From an uncultured Bacteroides sp. (GTDB lineage Bacteria; Bacteroidota; Bacteroidia; Bacteroidales; Bacteroidaceae): a stretch of DNA of 32,461 bases. A model generated the notes under the pieces. The model did not search any database, was not told the DNA's origin, and saw only the letters and a program-made list of their open reading frames with translations. The stretch's first letter is position 1. Every line of letters starts with the position of its first letter. Shown here in pieces: positions 1 through 8,307 of the stretch. Location: NCBI GenBank assembly GCA_945833835.1, contig CAMAFR010000030.1:1-32461 (forward strand). The letters are read 5' to 3'. Both the position numbers and the translations under genes were made by a program.

Positions 1-18
1 TAGGTAGTCGCCGTCTTG

Positions 19-54
19 AGCTCCGGAAGCCGCAAGGCTCTCCGGAGCTTTTTT
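19..54 (+). terminator. Rho-independent terminator of an upstream gene outside the window
   Basis: An inverted repeat AGCTCCGGA (19-27) / TCCGGAGCT (41-49) is extended inward by AGCC/GGCT closed by a GCAA tetraloop, with one bulged C at 40. A run of T follows to 54. This is a textbook intrinsic terminator on the plus strand and should end a gene lying before base 1. Confidence 0.9.
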
Positions 55-96
55 AATATAGCGTAGCTGTTGTATTTATTATAATTATAAAGGCGT

Positions 97-1083
97 ATGA
101 AAACAGTAGAATCGAGTGCAAAGAAAATCTATGTGGCGTTGCTGGCATTGCTGGCTTTGTTTTTGTTGGCAGGTTATGTGCCTGCATGTGCTCCGTATGC
201 TTCGTGGGTGACTCCGCCTGTGGCGCTGTTCTTAGGATTGGCGTATGCGTTGGTGTTCGGGCAGCCTTGTCCGAAGTTCAACAAGAAGATGTCCAAATAC
301 CTGTTGCAGTATTCGGTGGTAGGTCTGGGTTTTGGCATGAACCTGCATGAGTCGTTGGCTTCGGGCAAGGAAGGAATGGCTTTTACCGTCATTTCTGTGA
401 TTGGAACGTTGATCATCGGCTGGTTCATCGGCCGCAAGCTGTTGAAGGTTGACCGTGACACCTCTTATCTTATCAGTACGGGTACCGCCATCTGCGGAGG
501 CAGTGCCATTGCTGCGGTGGGTCCGGTGCTGAAGGCCAAAGATACGGATATGTCTGTGGCCTTGGGTACCATCTTTGTGTTGAACGCGATAGCCTTGTTC
601 ATATTTCCTCCCATCGGTCATGCGCTGGGCATGGACCAGCAGCAGTTTGGAACATGGGCGGCCATTGCCATCCACGACACGAGTTCGGTGGTCGGTGCCG
701 GTGCCGCCTATGGCGAAGAGGCGTTGAAGATTGCCACGACCATCAAGCTGACCCGTGCGCTGTGGATTATCCCGTTGGCGTTGTTTACCTCGGTGGCACT
801 CAACCGCAAAGGCAGCAAAATCTCCATTCCTTGGTTCATCTTCTTTTTTGTGCTGGCCATGATGGTCAACACGTATGTGTTGTCGGCTTCTGAAACGGGT
901 CTGGCTGCAGGGGACTTCATCAACTCGCTGGCCCGCAAATCACTGACACTGACGTTGTTCTTCATCGGTGCTTCGCTCTCGCGCGCTGTGCTCAAGGCGG
1001 TAGGCATCAAGCCGATGGTGCAGGGTGTGCTGCTGTGGATAGCCATCAGTCTGTCGTCTTTAGCCTATATCTACTGGGTGTAG
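97..1083 (+). CDS. YeiH/UPF0324 family putative sulfate exporter-type membrane protein
   Basis: This 328-residue protein is almost entirely hydrophobic, with roughly ten membrane helices, and should sit in the inner membrane. It carries two conserved blocks of the YeiH (UPF0324, PSE) family: GTAICGGSAI at residues 129-138 and AIHDTSSVVGAG at 191-202. Family members are annotated as putative sulfate exporters; the substrate is not proven and the sequence does not show it. Length is normal for the family. The ATG at 97 follows an AT-rich stretch (70-95) that may hold a promoter, although no clear TAnnTTTG was found. The gene stands alone between the terminator at 19-54 and the leucine leader, and no terminator is visible after it. 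Family assignment is solid; function is weak. Confidence 0.88.
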   Translation: MKTVESSAKKIYVALLALLALFLLAGYVPACAPYASWVTPPVALFLGLAYALVFGQPCPKFNKKMSKYLLQYSVVGLGFGMNLHESLASGKEGMAFTVISVIGTLIIGWFIGRKLLKVDRDTSYLISTGTAICGGSAIAAVGPVLKAKDTDMSVALGTIFVLNAIALFIFPPIGHALGMDQQQFGTWAAIAIHDTSSVVGAGAAYGEEALKIATTIKLTRALWIIPLALFTSVALNRKGSKISIPWFIFFFVLAMMVNTYVLSASETGLAAGDFINSLARKSLTLTLFFIGASLSRAVLKAVGIKPMVQGVLLWIAISLSSLAYIYWV

Positions 1084-1161
1084 GAGAACTGATAGTTTGA
1101 TGAATCAAAGGGAGACTAACTAAGAATATGTAGCGAAAAGCCATAAAAAACTTTCTTTTTA

Positions 1162-1192
1162 TTTTCGTATTACAAAATTATACCTACCTTTG
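1162..1192 (+). promoter_or_regulatory. Bacteroidetes-type promoter of the leucine operon
   Basis: The -7 element TACCTTTG (1185-1192) matches TAnnTTTG exactly. A T-rich -33 region TTTTCG begins at 1162, about 19 bases upstream. Transcription should start near 1199, giving a leader of about 200 bases before leuA. Confidence 0.7.
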
Positions 1193-1229
1193 CAGCTGTC
1201 TTTATATAACATGAAGAATACAGACATAT

Positions 1230-1313
1230 ATGAATGCATTGTTTCTACATATTTTGCTATGCGGTTTGATTATTCTGTTGGTAATGCCAGTGGGAAGTGA
1301 GGCGTGTGCATAA
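1230..1313 (+). CDS. leuL: Leucine-operon leader peptide (27 aa, Leu/Ile/Val rich)
   Basis: ATG at 1230 opens a 27-codon frame ending in TAA at 1311-1313. It encodes seven Leu, three Ile and two Val, with the dense run L-I-I-L-L-V at residues 13-18. Such a peptide in the 5' leader of leucine genes is the classical sensor of charged branched-chain tRNAs: a ribosome short of Leu-tRNA would stall in this run. The last codons overlap GGGAAGTGA (1292-1300), one arm of the antiterminator, so a ribosome at the stop codon would mask that arm. It is too short for standard gene callers. A competing frame (1211-1300, 29 aa) is not rich in branched-chain residues and is less likely. The symbol is given by analogy with leuL of enterobacteria. 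Confidence 0.75.
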   Translation: MNALFLHILLCGLIILLVMPVGSEACA

Positions 1314-1370
1314 TGGTAGAGCAATGAGAGTACAGAGCCTTTTTCACTTCCCGGTGGAAAAGGCTTTTTT
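1292..1370 (+). promoter_or_regulatory. Transcription attenuator: antiterminator and terminator ahead of leuA
   Basis: The terminator stem pairs 1336-1347 with 1354-1365 (AGCCTTTT/AAAAGGCT at its base, one U-G pair) around a TTCCCG loop, followed by T to 1370. The competing arm GGGAAGTGA (1292-1300) is an exact reverse complement of TCACTTCCC (1344-1352), which contains the top of the terminator stem and its loop. The two structures cannot both form in full. Together with the leader peptide this gives the usual attenuation switch. The structures are seen directly; the switching is inferred. Confidence 0.8.
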
Positions 1371-1404
1371 AGTGGGTAAAAGAAACTATAAAAATAAACG
1401 ATTT

Positions 1405-2901
1405 ATGAGTGACAGATTATTCATCTTTGACACGACTCTCCGGGACGGGGAGCAGGTGCCCGGCTGTCAGTTGAACACCGTTGAGAAAATTCAGGTGGCC
1501 AAGCAACTGGAGGCATTGGGGGTGGATGTGATTGAAGCCGGCTTTCCCATCTCCAGTCCGGGCGACTTCAATTCAGTGATTGAAATATCCAAGGCGGTGA
1601 CGTGGCCCACCATTTGTGCACTGACACGTGCCGTACAGAAGGACATTGACGTGGCTGCCGATGCCCTGCGTTATGCCAAGCGCAAACGTATCCATACGGG
1701 TATCGGTACGTCTGATTCGCACATCAAGTATAAGTTCAACTCCAACCGAGAGGAAATCATCGAACGGGCGGTGGCTGCAGTGAAGTACGCACGCCGCTTT
1801 GTGGATGATGTGGAGTTTTATGCCGAAGATGCCGGCCGTACGGAGAACGAGTACCTTGCCCGTGTGGTGGAGGCGGTCATCAAGGCCGGAGCGACGGTGG
1901 TGAACATTCCCGATACGACGGGTTATTGCCTGCCGGAGGAATATGGAGCCAAAATCAAATACCTCATGGACCATGTGGACGGAATAGACCGGGCCATTTT
2001 GTCTACCCACTGTCACAATGACTTGGGGATGGCTACGGCCAACACCATCAGCGGGGTGCTCAACGGCGCACGCCAGGTGGAGGTCACCATCAACGGTATC
2101 GGTGAACGTGCCGGCAATACGTCGCTCGAAGAAGTGGCGATGATTCTGCGCTGTCACAAGCACCTGAACATTGACACCAACATCAACACCCAGAAGATTT
2201 GTCCTACCAGCCGCATGGTGTCCAGCCTGATGAACATGCCGGTGCAGCCGAACAAGGCCATTGTGGGACGCAATGCTTTTGCCCACTCATCGGGCATCCA
2301 TCAGGACGGCGTGCTGAAAAATGTGCAGACCTACGAGATTATCGACCCCAAGGATGTGGGCATTGACGACAATGCCATTGTACTGACGGCGCGTAGCGGA
2401 CGTGCCGCCTTGAAGCATCGTCTGGGTGTGCTGGGCGTGGAATTGTCGCAGGAGAAACTGGACAAGGTGTATGAGGACTTCTTGAAACTGGCCGACAAGA
2501 AGAAGGACATTACCGACGATGATATCCTGGTATTGGCAGGAGCCGACCGCACCCTGAACCATCACATCAAGCTGGAGTATCTGCAAGTGACCAGTGGTGT
2601 GGGTGTACGATCGGTAGCCAGTCTGGGACTGAACATTTCGGGCGAGCACTTTGAAGCCGCCGCTACGGGTAACGGACCGGTGGATGCGGCCATCAAGGCG
2701 ATGAAGCAGATTATCCGCCGGCAGATGACACTGAAGGAATTTACCATTCAGGCTATCAGCAAGGGCAGCGATGATGTGGGTAAGGTACACATGCAGGTGG
2801 AATATGACGGACAGATGTACTACGGCTTCGGTGCGAATACCGACATCGTGGCGGCATCGGTAGAAGCCTATATTGATTGTATCAACAAATTTAAGAAATA
2901 A
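1405..2901 (+). CDS. leuA: 2-isopropylmalate synthase
   Basis: The enzyme condenses acetyl-CoA with 2-oxoisovalerate, the first committed step of leucine synthesis in the cytoplasm. From the ATG at 1405 the protein has 498 residues. The catalytic TIM barrel shows DTTLRDGEQ at 9-17 and the metal-binding HCHND at 202-206, then [13 protein letters not shown] near 240-255, and a C-terminal LeuA regulatory domain that normally binds leucine. The frame is open back to 1297, but that extension runs through the attenuator terminator, so ATG 1405, preceded by an A-rich stretch, is the real start. It is the first gene of leuA-leuC-leuD-synthase-leuB; leuC follows after 28 bases. Regulation is probably double: attenuation in the leader and leucine feedback on the protein. 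It matches the family in length and motifs. Confidence 0.96.
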   Translation: MSDRLFIFDTTLRDGEQVPGCQLNTVEKIQVAKQLEALGVDVIEAGFPISSPGDFNSVIEISKAVTWPTICALTRAVQKDIDVAADALRYAKRKRIHTGIGTSDSHIKYKFNSNREEIIERAVAAVKYARRFVDDVEFYAEDAGRTENEYLARVVEAVIKAGATVVNIPDTTGYCLPEEYGAKIKYLMDHVDGIDRAILSTHCHNDLGMATANTISGVLNGARQVEVTINGIGERAGNTSLEEVAMILRCHKHLNIDTNINTQKICPTSRMVSSLMNMPVQPNKAIVGRNAFAHSSGIHQDGVLKNVQTYEIIDPKDVGIDDNAIVLTARSGRAALKHRLGVLGVELSQEKLDKVYEDFLKLADKKKDITDDDILVLAGADRTLNHHIKLEYLQVTSGVGVRSVASLGLNISGEHFEAAATGNGPVDAAIKAMKQIIRRQMTLKEFTIQAISKGSDDVGKVHMQVEYDGQMYYGFGANTDIVAASVEAYIDCINKFKK

Positions 2902-2929
2902 CTGAACGGGATAAACCGAAAAGAAGAGT

Positions 2930-4327
2930 ATGGCAAATACATTATTTGATAAGATATGGGATGCACATGTGGTGCAGAAGGTGGAAGACGGACCTACCCA
3001 GTTGTACATTGACCGTCTGTATTGTCACGAGGTGACCAGTCCGCAAGCTTTTGCAGGGATGCGTGCCCGTGGTCTGAAGTGTTTCCGTCCGGAGCGTATC
3101 TACTGTATGCCGGACCACAACACACCGACGCACGACCAGGACAAGCCGATTGAAGACCTCGTGTCGAAAACGCAGGTGGACACCCTCGCCAAGAACGCGG
3201 CCGACTTCGGGCTGACGCACTTCGGCATGATGAACCGCAAGAACGGCATTATCCATGTGGTAGGTCCTGAACGTGGACTGACCTTGCCGGGGATGACGAT
3301 TGTCTGCGGCGACTCGCACACTTCGACTCACGGCGCTATGGGAGCGGTGGCTTTCGGCATCGGTACGAGTGAGGTGGAGATGGTCATGGCTTCGCAGTGC
3401 ATTTTGCAGGCCCGTCCGAAAACGATGCGCATCACCATCGACGGACAGTTGGGCAAAGGGGTGACGGCCAAAGACGTGGCCCTCTACATGATGTCGAAGA
3501 TGACGACCAGCGGTGCTACCGGGTATTTTGTGGAATATGCCGGCGAGGCCATTCGCAGCCTGACCATGGAAGGACGTCTGACACTGTGTAACCTGAGTAT
3601 CGAGATGGGAGCACGCGGCGGTATGATTGCGCCCGATGAGGTGACTTTTGCCTATATCAAGGGGCGCGAGTATGCTCCCAAGGGAGAGGATTGGGACAAG
3701 GCGGTGGCCTACTGGAAGACCCTGAAGAGCGATGACGACGCCGTCTTCGACAAAGAAGTGCGTTACGAGGCCGCCGACATCCAGCCGATGATTACCTACG
3801 GAACCAATCCGGGCATGGGGATGGCTGTGACGGACCATATCCCGACGACCGAAGGAATGAGTGAGGCCGAAAAGACTTCGTTCGAGAAGTCGATGGGCTA
3901 TATGGGCTTTGCCCCGGGCGAGGCACTGCTGGGCAAGAAGGTGGACTATGTGTTCCTCGGTGCCTGCACCAACGGACGCATTGAGGACTTCCGTGCCTTC
4001 GCCTCTATCGTGAAAGGCCGTCGCAAGGCCGATCATGTCGTGGCTTGGCTGGTGCCGGGCTCGTGGATGGTGGACGAACAGATTCGTGAAGAAGGACTGG
4101 ACAAGGTGCTCGAAGCGGCCGGATTCGAAATACGCCAGCCGGGCTGTTCGGCTTGCCTGGCCATGAACGACGACAAGATTCCTGCCGGCAAATACTCGGT
4201 GTCTACCAGTAACCGTAACTTCGAAGGTCGTCAGGGTCCCGGTTCACGCACTTTGCTGGCCAGTCCGTTGACGGCCGCCGCCGCAGCAGTCACCGGTATG
4301 ATTACTGACCCCCGAACCCTCATGTAA
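2930..4327 (+). CDS. leuC: 3-isopropylmalate dehydratase large subunit
   Basis: LeuC with LeuD isomerises 2- to 3-isopropylmalate. The 465-residue protein has the standard bacterial length. The three iron-sulfur ligands are visible: Cys346 in GACTNGR, and Cys406 and Cys409 in GCSAC. The block [13 protein letters not shown] at about 126-138 is typical of the aconitase superfamily. The start ATG lies 28 bases after leuA, so the gene is cotranscribed. The cofactor is a 4Fe-4S cluster sensitive to oxygen, which fits an anaerobe. Nothing is truncated. Assignment is certain from motifs and from the partner leuD next door. Confidence 0.97.
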   Translation: MANTLFDKIWDAHVVQKVEDGPTQLYIDRLYCHEVTSPQAFAGMRARGLKCFRPERIYCMPDHNTPTHDQDKPIEDLVSKTQVDTLAKNAADFGLTHFGMMNRKNGIIHVVGPERGLTLPGMTIVCGDSHTSTHGAMGAVAFGIGTSEVEMVMASQCILQARPKTMRITIDGQLGKGVTAKDVALYMMSKMTTSGATGYFVEYAGEAIRSLTMEGRLTLCNLSIEMGARGGMIAPDEVTFAYIKGREYAPKGEDWDKAVAYWKTLKSDDDAVFDKEVRYEAADIQPMITYGTNPGMGMAVTDHIPTTEGMSEAEKTSFEKSMGYMGFAPGEALLGKKVDYVFLGACTNGRIEDFRAFASIVKGRRKADHVVAWLVPGSWMVDEQIREEGLDKVLEAAGFEIRQPGCSACLAMNDDKIPAGKYSVSTSNRNFEGRQGPGSRTLLASPLTAAAAAVTGMITDPRTLM

Positions 4328-4335
4328 AACAAAAC

Positions 4336-4365
4336 GGGTGTGTCCGGACCTCCCGCAGCACACCC
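4336..4365 (+). other. Hairpin between leuC and leuD
   Basis: GGGTGTG (4336-4342) is perfectly complementary to CACACCC (4359-4365), with a 16-base loop containing the palindrome TCCGGA. No T-run follows, so it is not a standard terminator. It may protect the message or tune the leuC/leuD ratio. The long leuD frame starting at GTG 4338 would begin inside it. Confidence 0.5.
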
Positions 4366-4385
4366 TCCTAACAATCCCAACAACG

Positions 4386-4982
4386 ATGAAACAGAAATTC
4401 AACATCATAACGAGCACTTGTGTGCCTTTGCCTTTGGAAAACGTGGATACGGACCAGATTATCCCGGCACGTTTCCTGAAAGCGACAACCCGTGAGGAAA
4501 AATTTTTCGGTGATAATCTGTTCCGTGACTGGCGTTACCGTCCGGATGGTTCGCTGAACGAAGACTTTGTGCTGAACAATCCGACGTTTGGCGGACAAGT
4601 GCTGGTGGCCGGCAAGAACTTCGGTAGCGGATCCAGCCGTGAACATGCGGCTTGGGCGATTGCCGGCTATGGCTTCCGTGTCGTCATCTCCAGCTTTTTT
4701 GCCGATATCCACAAGAACAACGAACTGAACAACTTCGTGTTGCCGGTGGTGGTGAGCGAGGAGTTCCTGAAAGAGTTGTTCGACAGTGTGTTTGCCGACC
4801 CGAAGACAGAAGTGGAGGTGAACCTGCCAGAACAGACGGTGACCAATAAGGCGACAGGCCGTTCGGAAAAATTCGAAATCAATGCCTACAAAAAGCATTG
4901 CCTGATGAACGGTCTGGACGATATTGATTTCCTGGTGGAAAACAAGGACAAGATAGAGCGTTTCGAGCAAGAACGCGGTTGA
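4386..4982 (+). CDS. leuD: 3-isopropylmalate dehydratase small subunit
   Basis: This is the swivel-domain partner of LeuC. From ATG 4386 it has 198 residues, a usual LeuD length, and begins MKQKFNIITS. The conserved substrate-loop motif GSGSSREHA is at 80-88, and NVDTDQIIPARF at 19-30 is also typical. The frame is open further upstream to a GTG at 4338, but those codons fall in the intergenic hairpin and have no family counterpart. It lies 58 bases after leuC and 32 bases before the second synthase gene, all in one operon. Assignment is certain. Confidence 0.96.
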   Translation: MKQKFNIITSTCVPLPLENVDTDQIIPARFLKATTREEKFFGDNLFRDWRYRPDGSLNEDFVLNNPTFGGQVLVAGKNFGSGSSREHAAWAIAGYGFRVVISSFFADIHKNNELNNFVLPVVVSEEFLKELFDSVFADPKTEVEVNLPEQTVTNKATGRSEKFEINAYKKHCLMNGLDDIDFLVENKDKIERFEQERG

Positions 4983-5014
4983 GGGAAATGGCACACAGAT
5001 GACACAGATTCAGA

Positions 5015-6550
5015 ATGAAGAATCCGACGATTGAAATCATGGATACGACACTCCGCGATGGCGAACAGACCAGCGGAGTGTCATTTGTGCCGCATGAGAA
5101 ACTGATGATTGCCAGGCTGCTGCTGGAAGATCTCAAGGTGGACCGTATTGAGGTGGCTTCCGCCCGTGTGTCGGAAGGGGAGTTCAATGCCGTGAAAATG
5201 ATTTGCGACTGGGCTGCCCGACGCAATATGCTGGCGCGGGTGGAAGTGCTTGGCTTCGTGGACGGCAGGACGTCGGTGGACTGGATTTACAATGCCGGCG
5301 GACGGGTCATCAACCTGCTGACAAAGGGATCGGAGAAACATTGCACGTATCAGCTCAAGAAAACGGTGCAGGAACACGTGACGGACATCCTCGGCGTGGT
5401 GGACTATGCACATGAGAAGGATATGGACGTGAATGTCTATCTGGAAGACTGGAGCAACGGCATGAAGGATTCTCCCGACTACGTGTACCGGCTGATAGAC
5501 GGACTGAAACCAGCCGGCATCAAGCGGTTCATGCTGCCCGATACGTTGGGCATCCTCAACCCCTTGCAGGTGATTGAGTATATGCGGAAGATGAAGAAGC
5601 GTTATCCCGATCTGCATTTCGACTTTCATCCGCACAATGACTATGACCTTGCGGTGAGCAATGTGCTGGCTGCCGTGCTGAGCGGGGTGAAAGGACTGCA
5701 TACGACCATTAACGGACTGGGTGAGCGGGCCGGCAATGCGCCGCTGGCCAGTGTGCAGGCCATCCTGAAAGACCATTTCCATGCGGTGACCAATATTGAC
5801 GAAAGCCGTCTGAACGATGTCAGCCGCGTGGTGGAGTCGTATTCGGGCATTCCCATTCCGGCCAACAAGCCTATCGTGGGTACCAGTGTATTCACGCAGG
5901 TGGCGGGTGTACATGCCGACGGCGACAATAAGAACAAGCTGTACTGCAATGACCTGCTGCCCGAACGTTTCGGACGGGTGCGCGAGTATGCGTTGGGAAA
6001 GAACTCGGGAAAGGCGAATATCCGCATGAATCTGGAAAGCCTGGGACTCGACCTGGATGAAGAGTCGATGAAGAAGGTGACCCAGCGCATCATCGAACTG
6101 GGCGACAAGAAGGAGCTGGTGACGCAGGAAGACTTGCCTTATATCATCTCTGACGTGCTGAAACACGGGGGAGGCGGGGAAGACAAGGTCTGCCTGCTGA
6201 GTTACTTCGTGACGCTGGCCAAGGGCTTGAAACCGATGGCGACCCTGAGTATAGATATCAATGGCACCAACTACCAGGAGAGTTCGTCGGGCGACGGACA
6301 GTATGACGCCTTTGTGCGTGCCTTGCGCAAAATCTACAAGGGGACGCTGAACCGTCCGTTCCCCATGCTGACCAATTATGAAGTGAGCATTCCGCCGGGC
6401 GGACGTACCGATGCCTTTGTGCAGACGGTGATTACCTGGAGCTTCCGTGACAAGGTGTTCCGCACACGCGGCCTGGATGCCGACCAGACGGAGGCGGCCA
6501 TCAAGGCGACCATGAAAATGCTGAACATGATAGAAAACGATTATCAATAA
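5015..6550 (+). CDS. Second isopropylmalate/citramalate/homocitrate synthase family enzyme
   Basis: The 511-residue protein is a paralogue of LeuA: it has DTTLRDGEQ at 10-18, the metal motif HPHND at 205-209 (HCHND in LeuA), GLGERAGNAPL near 235, and a C-terminal LeuA-type regulatory domain. It therefore joins acetyl-CoA to a 2-oxo acid. Whether that acid is 2-oxoisovalerate, pyruvate (citramalate for isoleucine) or 2-oxoglutarate cannot be read from the sequence. Its place between leuD and leuB, enzymes that also process citramalate, makes a citramalate synthase for isoleucine attractive; this is inference. Start ATG 5015 is 32 bases after leuD and leuB follows by 16 bases. From memory, the same gene order occurs in other Bacteroides, where this gene is annotated only to family level. 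Confidence 0.85.
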   Translation: MKNPTIEIMDTTLRDGEQTSGVSFVPHEKLMIARLLLEDLKVDRIEVASARVSEGEFNAVKMICDWAARRNMLARVEVLGFVDGRTSVDWIYNAGGRVINLLTKGSEKHCTYQLKKTVQEHVTDILGVVDYAHEKDMDVNVYLEDWSNGMKDSPDYVYRLIDGLKPAGIKRFMLPDTLGILNPLQVIEYMRKMKKRYPDLHFDFHPHNDYDLAVSNVLAAVLSGVKGLHTTINGLGERAGNAPLASVQAILKDHFHAVTNIDESRLNDVSRVVESYSGIPIPANKPIVGTSVFTQVAGVHADGDNKNKLYCNDLLPERFGRVREYALGKNSGKANIRMNLESLGLDLDEESMKKVTQRIIELGDKKELVTQEDLPYIISDVLKHGGGGEDKVCLLSYFVTLAKGLKPMATLSIDINGTNYQESSSGDGQYDAFVRALRKIYKGTLNRPFPMLTNYEVSIPPGGRTDAFVQTVITWSFRDKVFRTRGLDADQTEAAIKATMKMLNMIENDYQ

Positions 6551-6566
6551 CTAAATAGATACAACC

Positions 6567-7628
6567 ATGAATTTTAAAGTAGCAGTATTGCCGGGCGATG
6601 GTATCGGACCGGAAATATCCGTGCAGGGAGTCGATGTGATGACTGCCGTTTGTGAGAAGTTCGGACATACCGTAAGTTATGAATACGCACTGTGCGGAGC
6701 GGACGCCATTGACAAGGTGGGCGACCCGTTCCCGGAAGAGACTTTCCAGATTTGCAAGAATGCGGATGCAGTGTTGTTCTCGGCAGTAGGTGATCCTAAA
6801 TTCGACAACAATCCGACGGCAAAGGTACGTCCCGAGCAGGGGCTGTTGGCCATGCGCAAAAAGCTGGGCCTGTTTGCCAACATACGTCCGGTACAGACCT
6901 TCAAGTGCTTGTTGCACAAGTCGCCGCTGCGGGCTGACCTCGTGGATGGCGCCGATTTCCTGTGTATCCGCGAACTGACCGGCGGTATGTATTTCGGTGA
7001 GAAATACCAGGATAATGACAAGGCGTATGACACCAATATGTACACCCGTCCTGAAATTGAGCGCATTCTGAAGGTGGGCTTCGAATATGCCATGAAGCGC
7101 AACAAGCACCTGACGGTGGTGGATAAGGCCAATGTGTTGGCCTCGTCACGCCTGTGGAGGCAGATTGCACAGGAAATGGCTCCCGCTTATCCGGAGGTGA
7201 CGACCGACTATATGTATGTGGACAATGCCGCCATGCGTATGATTCAGGAACCCAAGTTCTTCGATGTGATGGTGACCGAAAACACCTTCGGCGATATTCT
7301 GACGGACGAAGGCTCTTGCATCAGCGGCTCGATGGGATTGTTGCCCTCGGCCTCCACCGGCGAGAGCACACCGGTATTCGAGCCTATCCACGGTTCATGG
7401 CCGCAGGCGAAGGGGCTGAACATTGCCAATCCGCTGGCACAGATTCTGTCGGTGGCCATGCTGTTCGAGTATTTCGACTGTAAGGAAGAGGGTGCCTTGA
7501 TTCGCAAGGCGGTAGACGCTTCGCTGGACGCTTGCGTGCGTACGCCCGAAATCCAGGTGGCCGACGGTGCCAAGTATGGTACCAAAGAAGTGGGTGCCTG
7601 GGTGGTAGACTATATCAAGCGTGCCTGA
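6567..7628 (+). CDS. leuB: 3-isopropylmalate dehydrogenase
   Basis: LeuB oxidises and decarboxylates 3-isopropylmalate with NAD+, the last pathway-specific step before transamination to leucine. The 353-residue protein has the usual length. It begins with [14 protein letters not shown], and shows [10 protein letters not shown] (substrate-binding Arg) and [20 protein letters not shown], the metal and cofactor region, near residues 235-260. It starts 16 bases after the second synthase and is the last gene of the operon; the strong terminator at 7655-7704 follows. It may also act on 3-methylmalate if the neighbour makes citramalate. Confidence 0.96.
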   Translation: MNFKVAVLPGDGIGPEISVQGVDVMTAVCEKFGHTVSYEYALCGADAIDKVGDPFPEETFQICKNADAVLFSAVGDPKFDNNPTAKVRPEQGLLAMRKKLGLFANIRPVQTFKCLLHKSPLRADLVDGADFLCIRELTGGMYFGEKYQDNDKAYDTNMYTRPEIERILKVGFEYAMKRNKHLTVVDKANVLASSRLWRQIAQEMAPAYPEVTTDYMYVDNAAMRMIQEPKFFDVMVTENTFGDILTDEGSCISGSMGLLPSASTGESTPVFEPIHGSWPQAKGLNIANPLAQILSVAMLFEYFDCKEEGALIRKAVDASLDACVRTPEIQVADGAKYGTKEVGAWVVDYIKRA

Positions 7629-7654
7629 TGCCGGTGCGTTGACCGCTCTGAAAG

Positions 7655-7704
7655 AAAAGCGGGAGAGGATGTCTGGGAGGGTCCGGACACCCCCTCCCGC
7701 TTTT
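7655..7704. terminator. Bidirectional terminator between leuB and msrA
   Basis: AAAAGCGGGAG (7655-7665) pairs with CTCCCGCTTTT (7694-7704), with T-runs on both strands. Its loop contains GTCCGGAC. It sits between two convergent genes and can end both transcripts. Confidence 0.85.
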
Positions 7705-7718
7705 TTGCTGGCGGCTGC

Positions 7719-8207
7719 TCAGAAGAATTTCTTGACCCGTATATGGCAGTAGGGCACTCCGTCCGTTTTGTCATAATAGTGCTGGTGGTAGTCTTCGCCC
7801 GGCCAGAAGGTGGAGGCCGGTGTCAGCCGTGTATGGACTTCGTATCCGGCCTTGCGGAGCTCTTCGATGACCTGTGCGGCTTCCTGCCGCTGCCGCTCGT
7901 TGAGATAAAAGATTTCACTCCGGTATTGTGGCCCCAGGTCGGGACCGATACCGTCTGTTTGCGCCGGGTCATGGATTTCGAAAAAGAGCCGGCACAGTTC
8001 GATGTAGGAAGTCGTGTCGGCATCATATTCCACCCATACCGCTTCGGCGTGCCCGGTGCGGTGGGCTTTTACCGCTTCGTAAGTGGGGTGCGGCTCCTTG
8101 CCGCCGATATAGCCAACGGAAGTGCGCAGGACACCCGCTGCCCGTTCCAACTGGTATTGGGTGCCCCAGAAGCAGCCGCAGGCAAAGATAGCTTGTTCTG
8201 TTTTCAT
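7719..8207 (-). CDS. msrA: Peptide-methionine (S)-S-oxide reductase
   Basis: MsrA repairs oxidised methionine, reducing the S-sulfoxide with a catalytic cysteine. From ATG at 8207 the protein has 162 residues. The active site GCFWG is at 11-15 with Cys12 as nucleophile; AHRTGHAEAVWVEYD and DGIGPDLGPQYRSEIF are further family blocks, and GEDYHQHYY is near the C terminus. The frame extends upstream to 8315, but that adds 36 residues without family similarity that run over the opposing promoter, so the inner ATG was chosen. No signal peptide and no MsrB domain are present, so it is the short cytoplasmic form. It is transcribed away from the TPR gene and converges with leuB. Confidence 0.95.
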   Translation of the reverse strand: MKTEQAIFACGCFWGTQYQLERAAGVLRTSVGYIGGKEPHPTYEAVKAHRTGHAEAVWVEYDADTTSYIELCRLFFEIHDPAQTDGIGPDLGPQYRSEIFYLNERQRQEAAQVIEELRKAGYEVHTRLTPASTFWPGEDYHQHYYDKTDGVPYCHIRVKKFF

Positions 8208-8256
8208 GTGAGTCTGTTTTTTCAGGAACGTTGCGAAAATATAAAATCGAAGCGAG

Positions 8257-8291
8257 TTTTGCAATCGTTTTGTTTTTATTCTGTACATTTG
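8257..8291 (+). promoter_or_regulatory. Promoter of the TPR-protein gene
   Basis: TACATTTG (8284-8291) matches the -7 consensus exactly, with TTTTG at 8257-8261 as -33 (22-base spacer). Transcription should begin near 8298, which argues against translation from the ATG at 8296. Confidence 0.6.
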
Positions 8292-8307
8292 GCCGATGAT
8301 AAACAAT

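Noticed and set aside
1211..1300. Alternative leader ORF of 29 codons overlapping the leucine leader
   Set aside because: It has few Leu, Ile or Val codons; the frame from 1230 has twelve and fits attenuation better. It cannot be fully excluded.
1297..1404. N-terminal extension of LeuA from 1297
   Set aside because: It runs through the attenuator stem and T-run and adds 36 residues that are not part of the LeuA family; ATG 1405 fits.
2942..4036. 364-residue minus-strand frame opposite leuC, and similar ones opposite purA and leuA
   Set aside because: Shadow frames of highly conserved genes, without start signals or motifs.
5081..6547. 488-residue open frame on the minus strand
   Set aside because: It lies opposite the second synthase gene and is a codon-bias shadow, rich in His, Gln and Arg with no motif.
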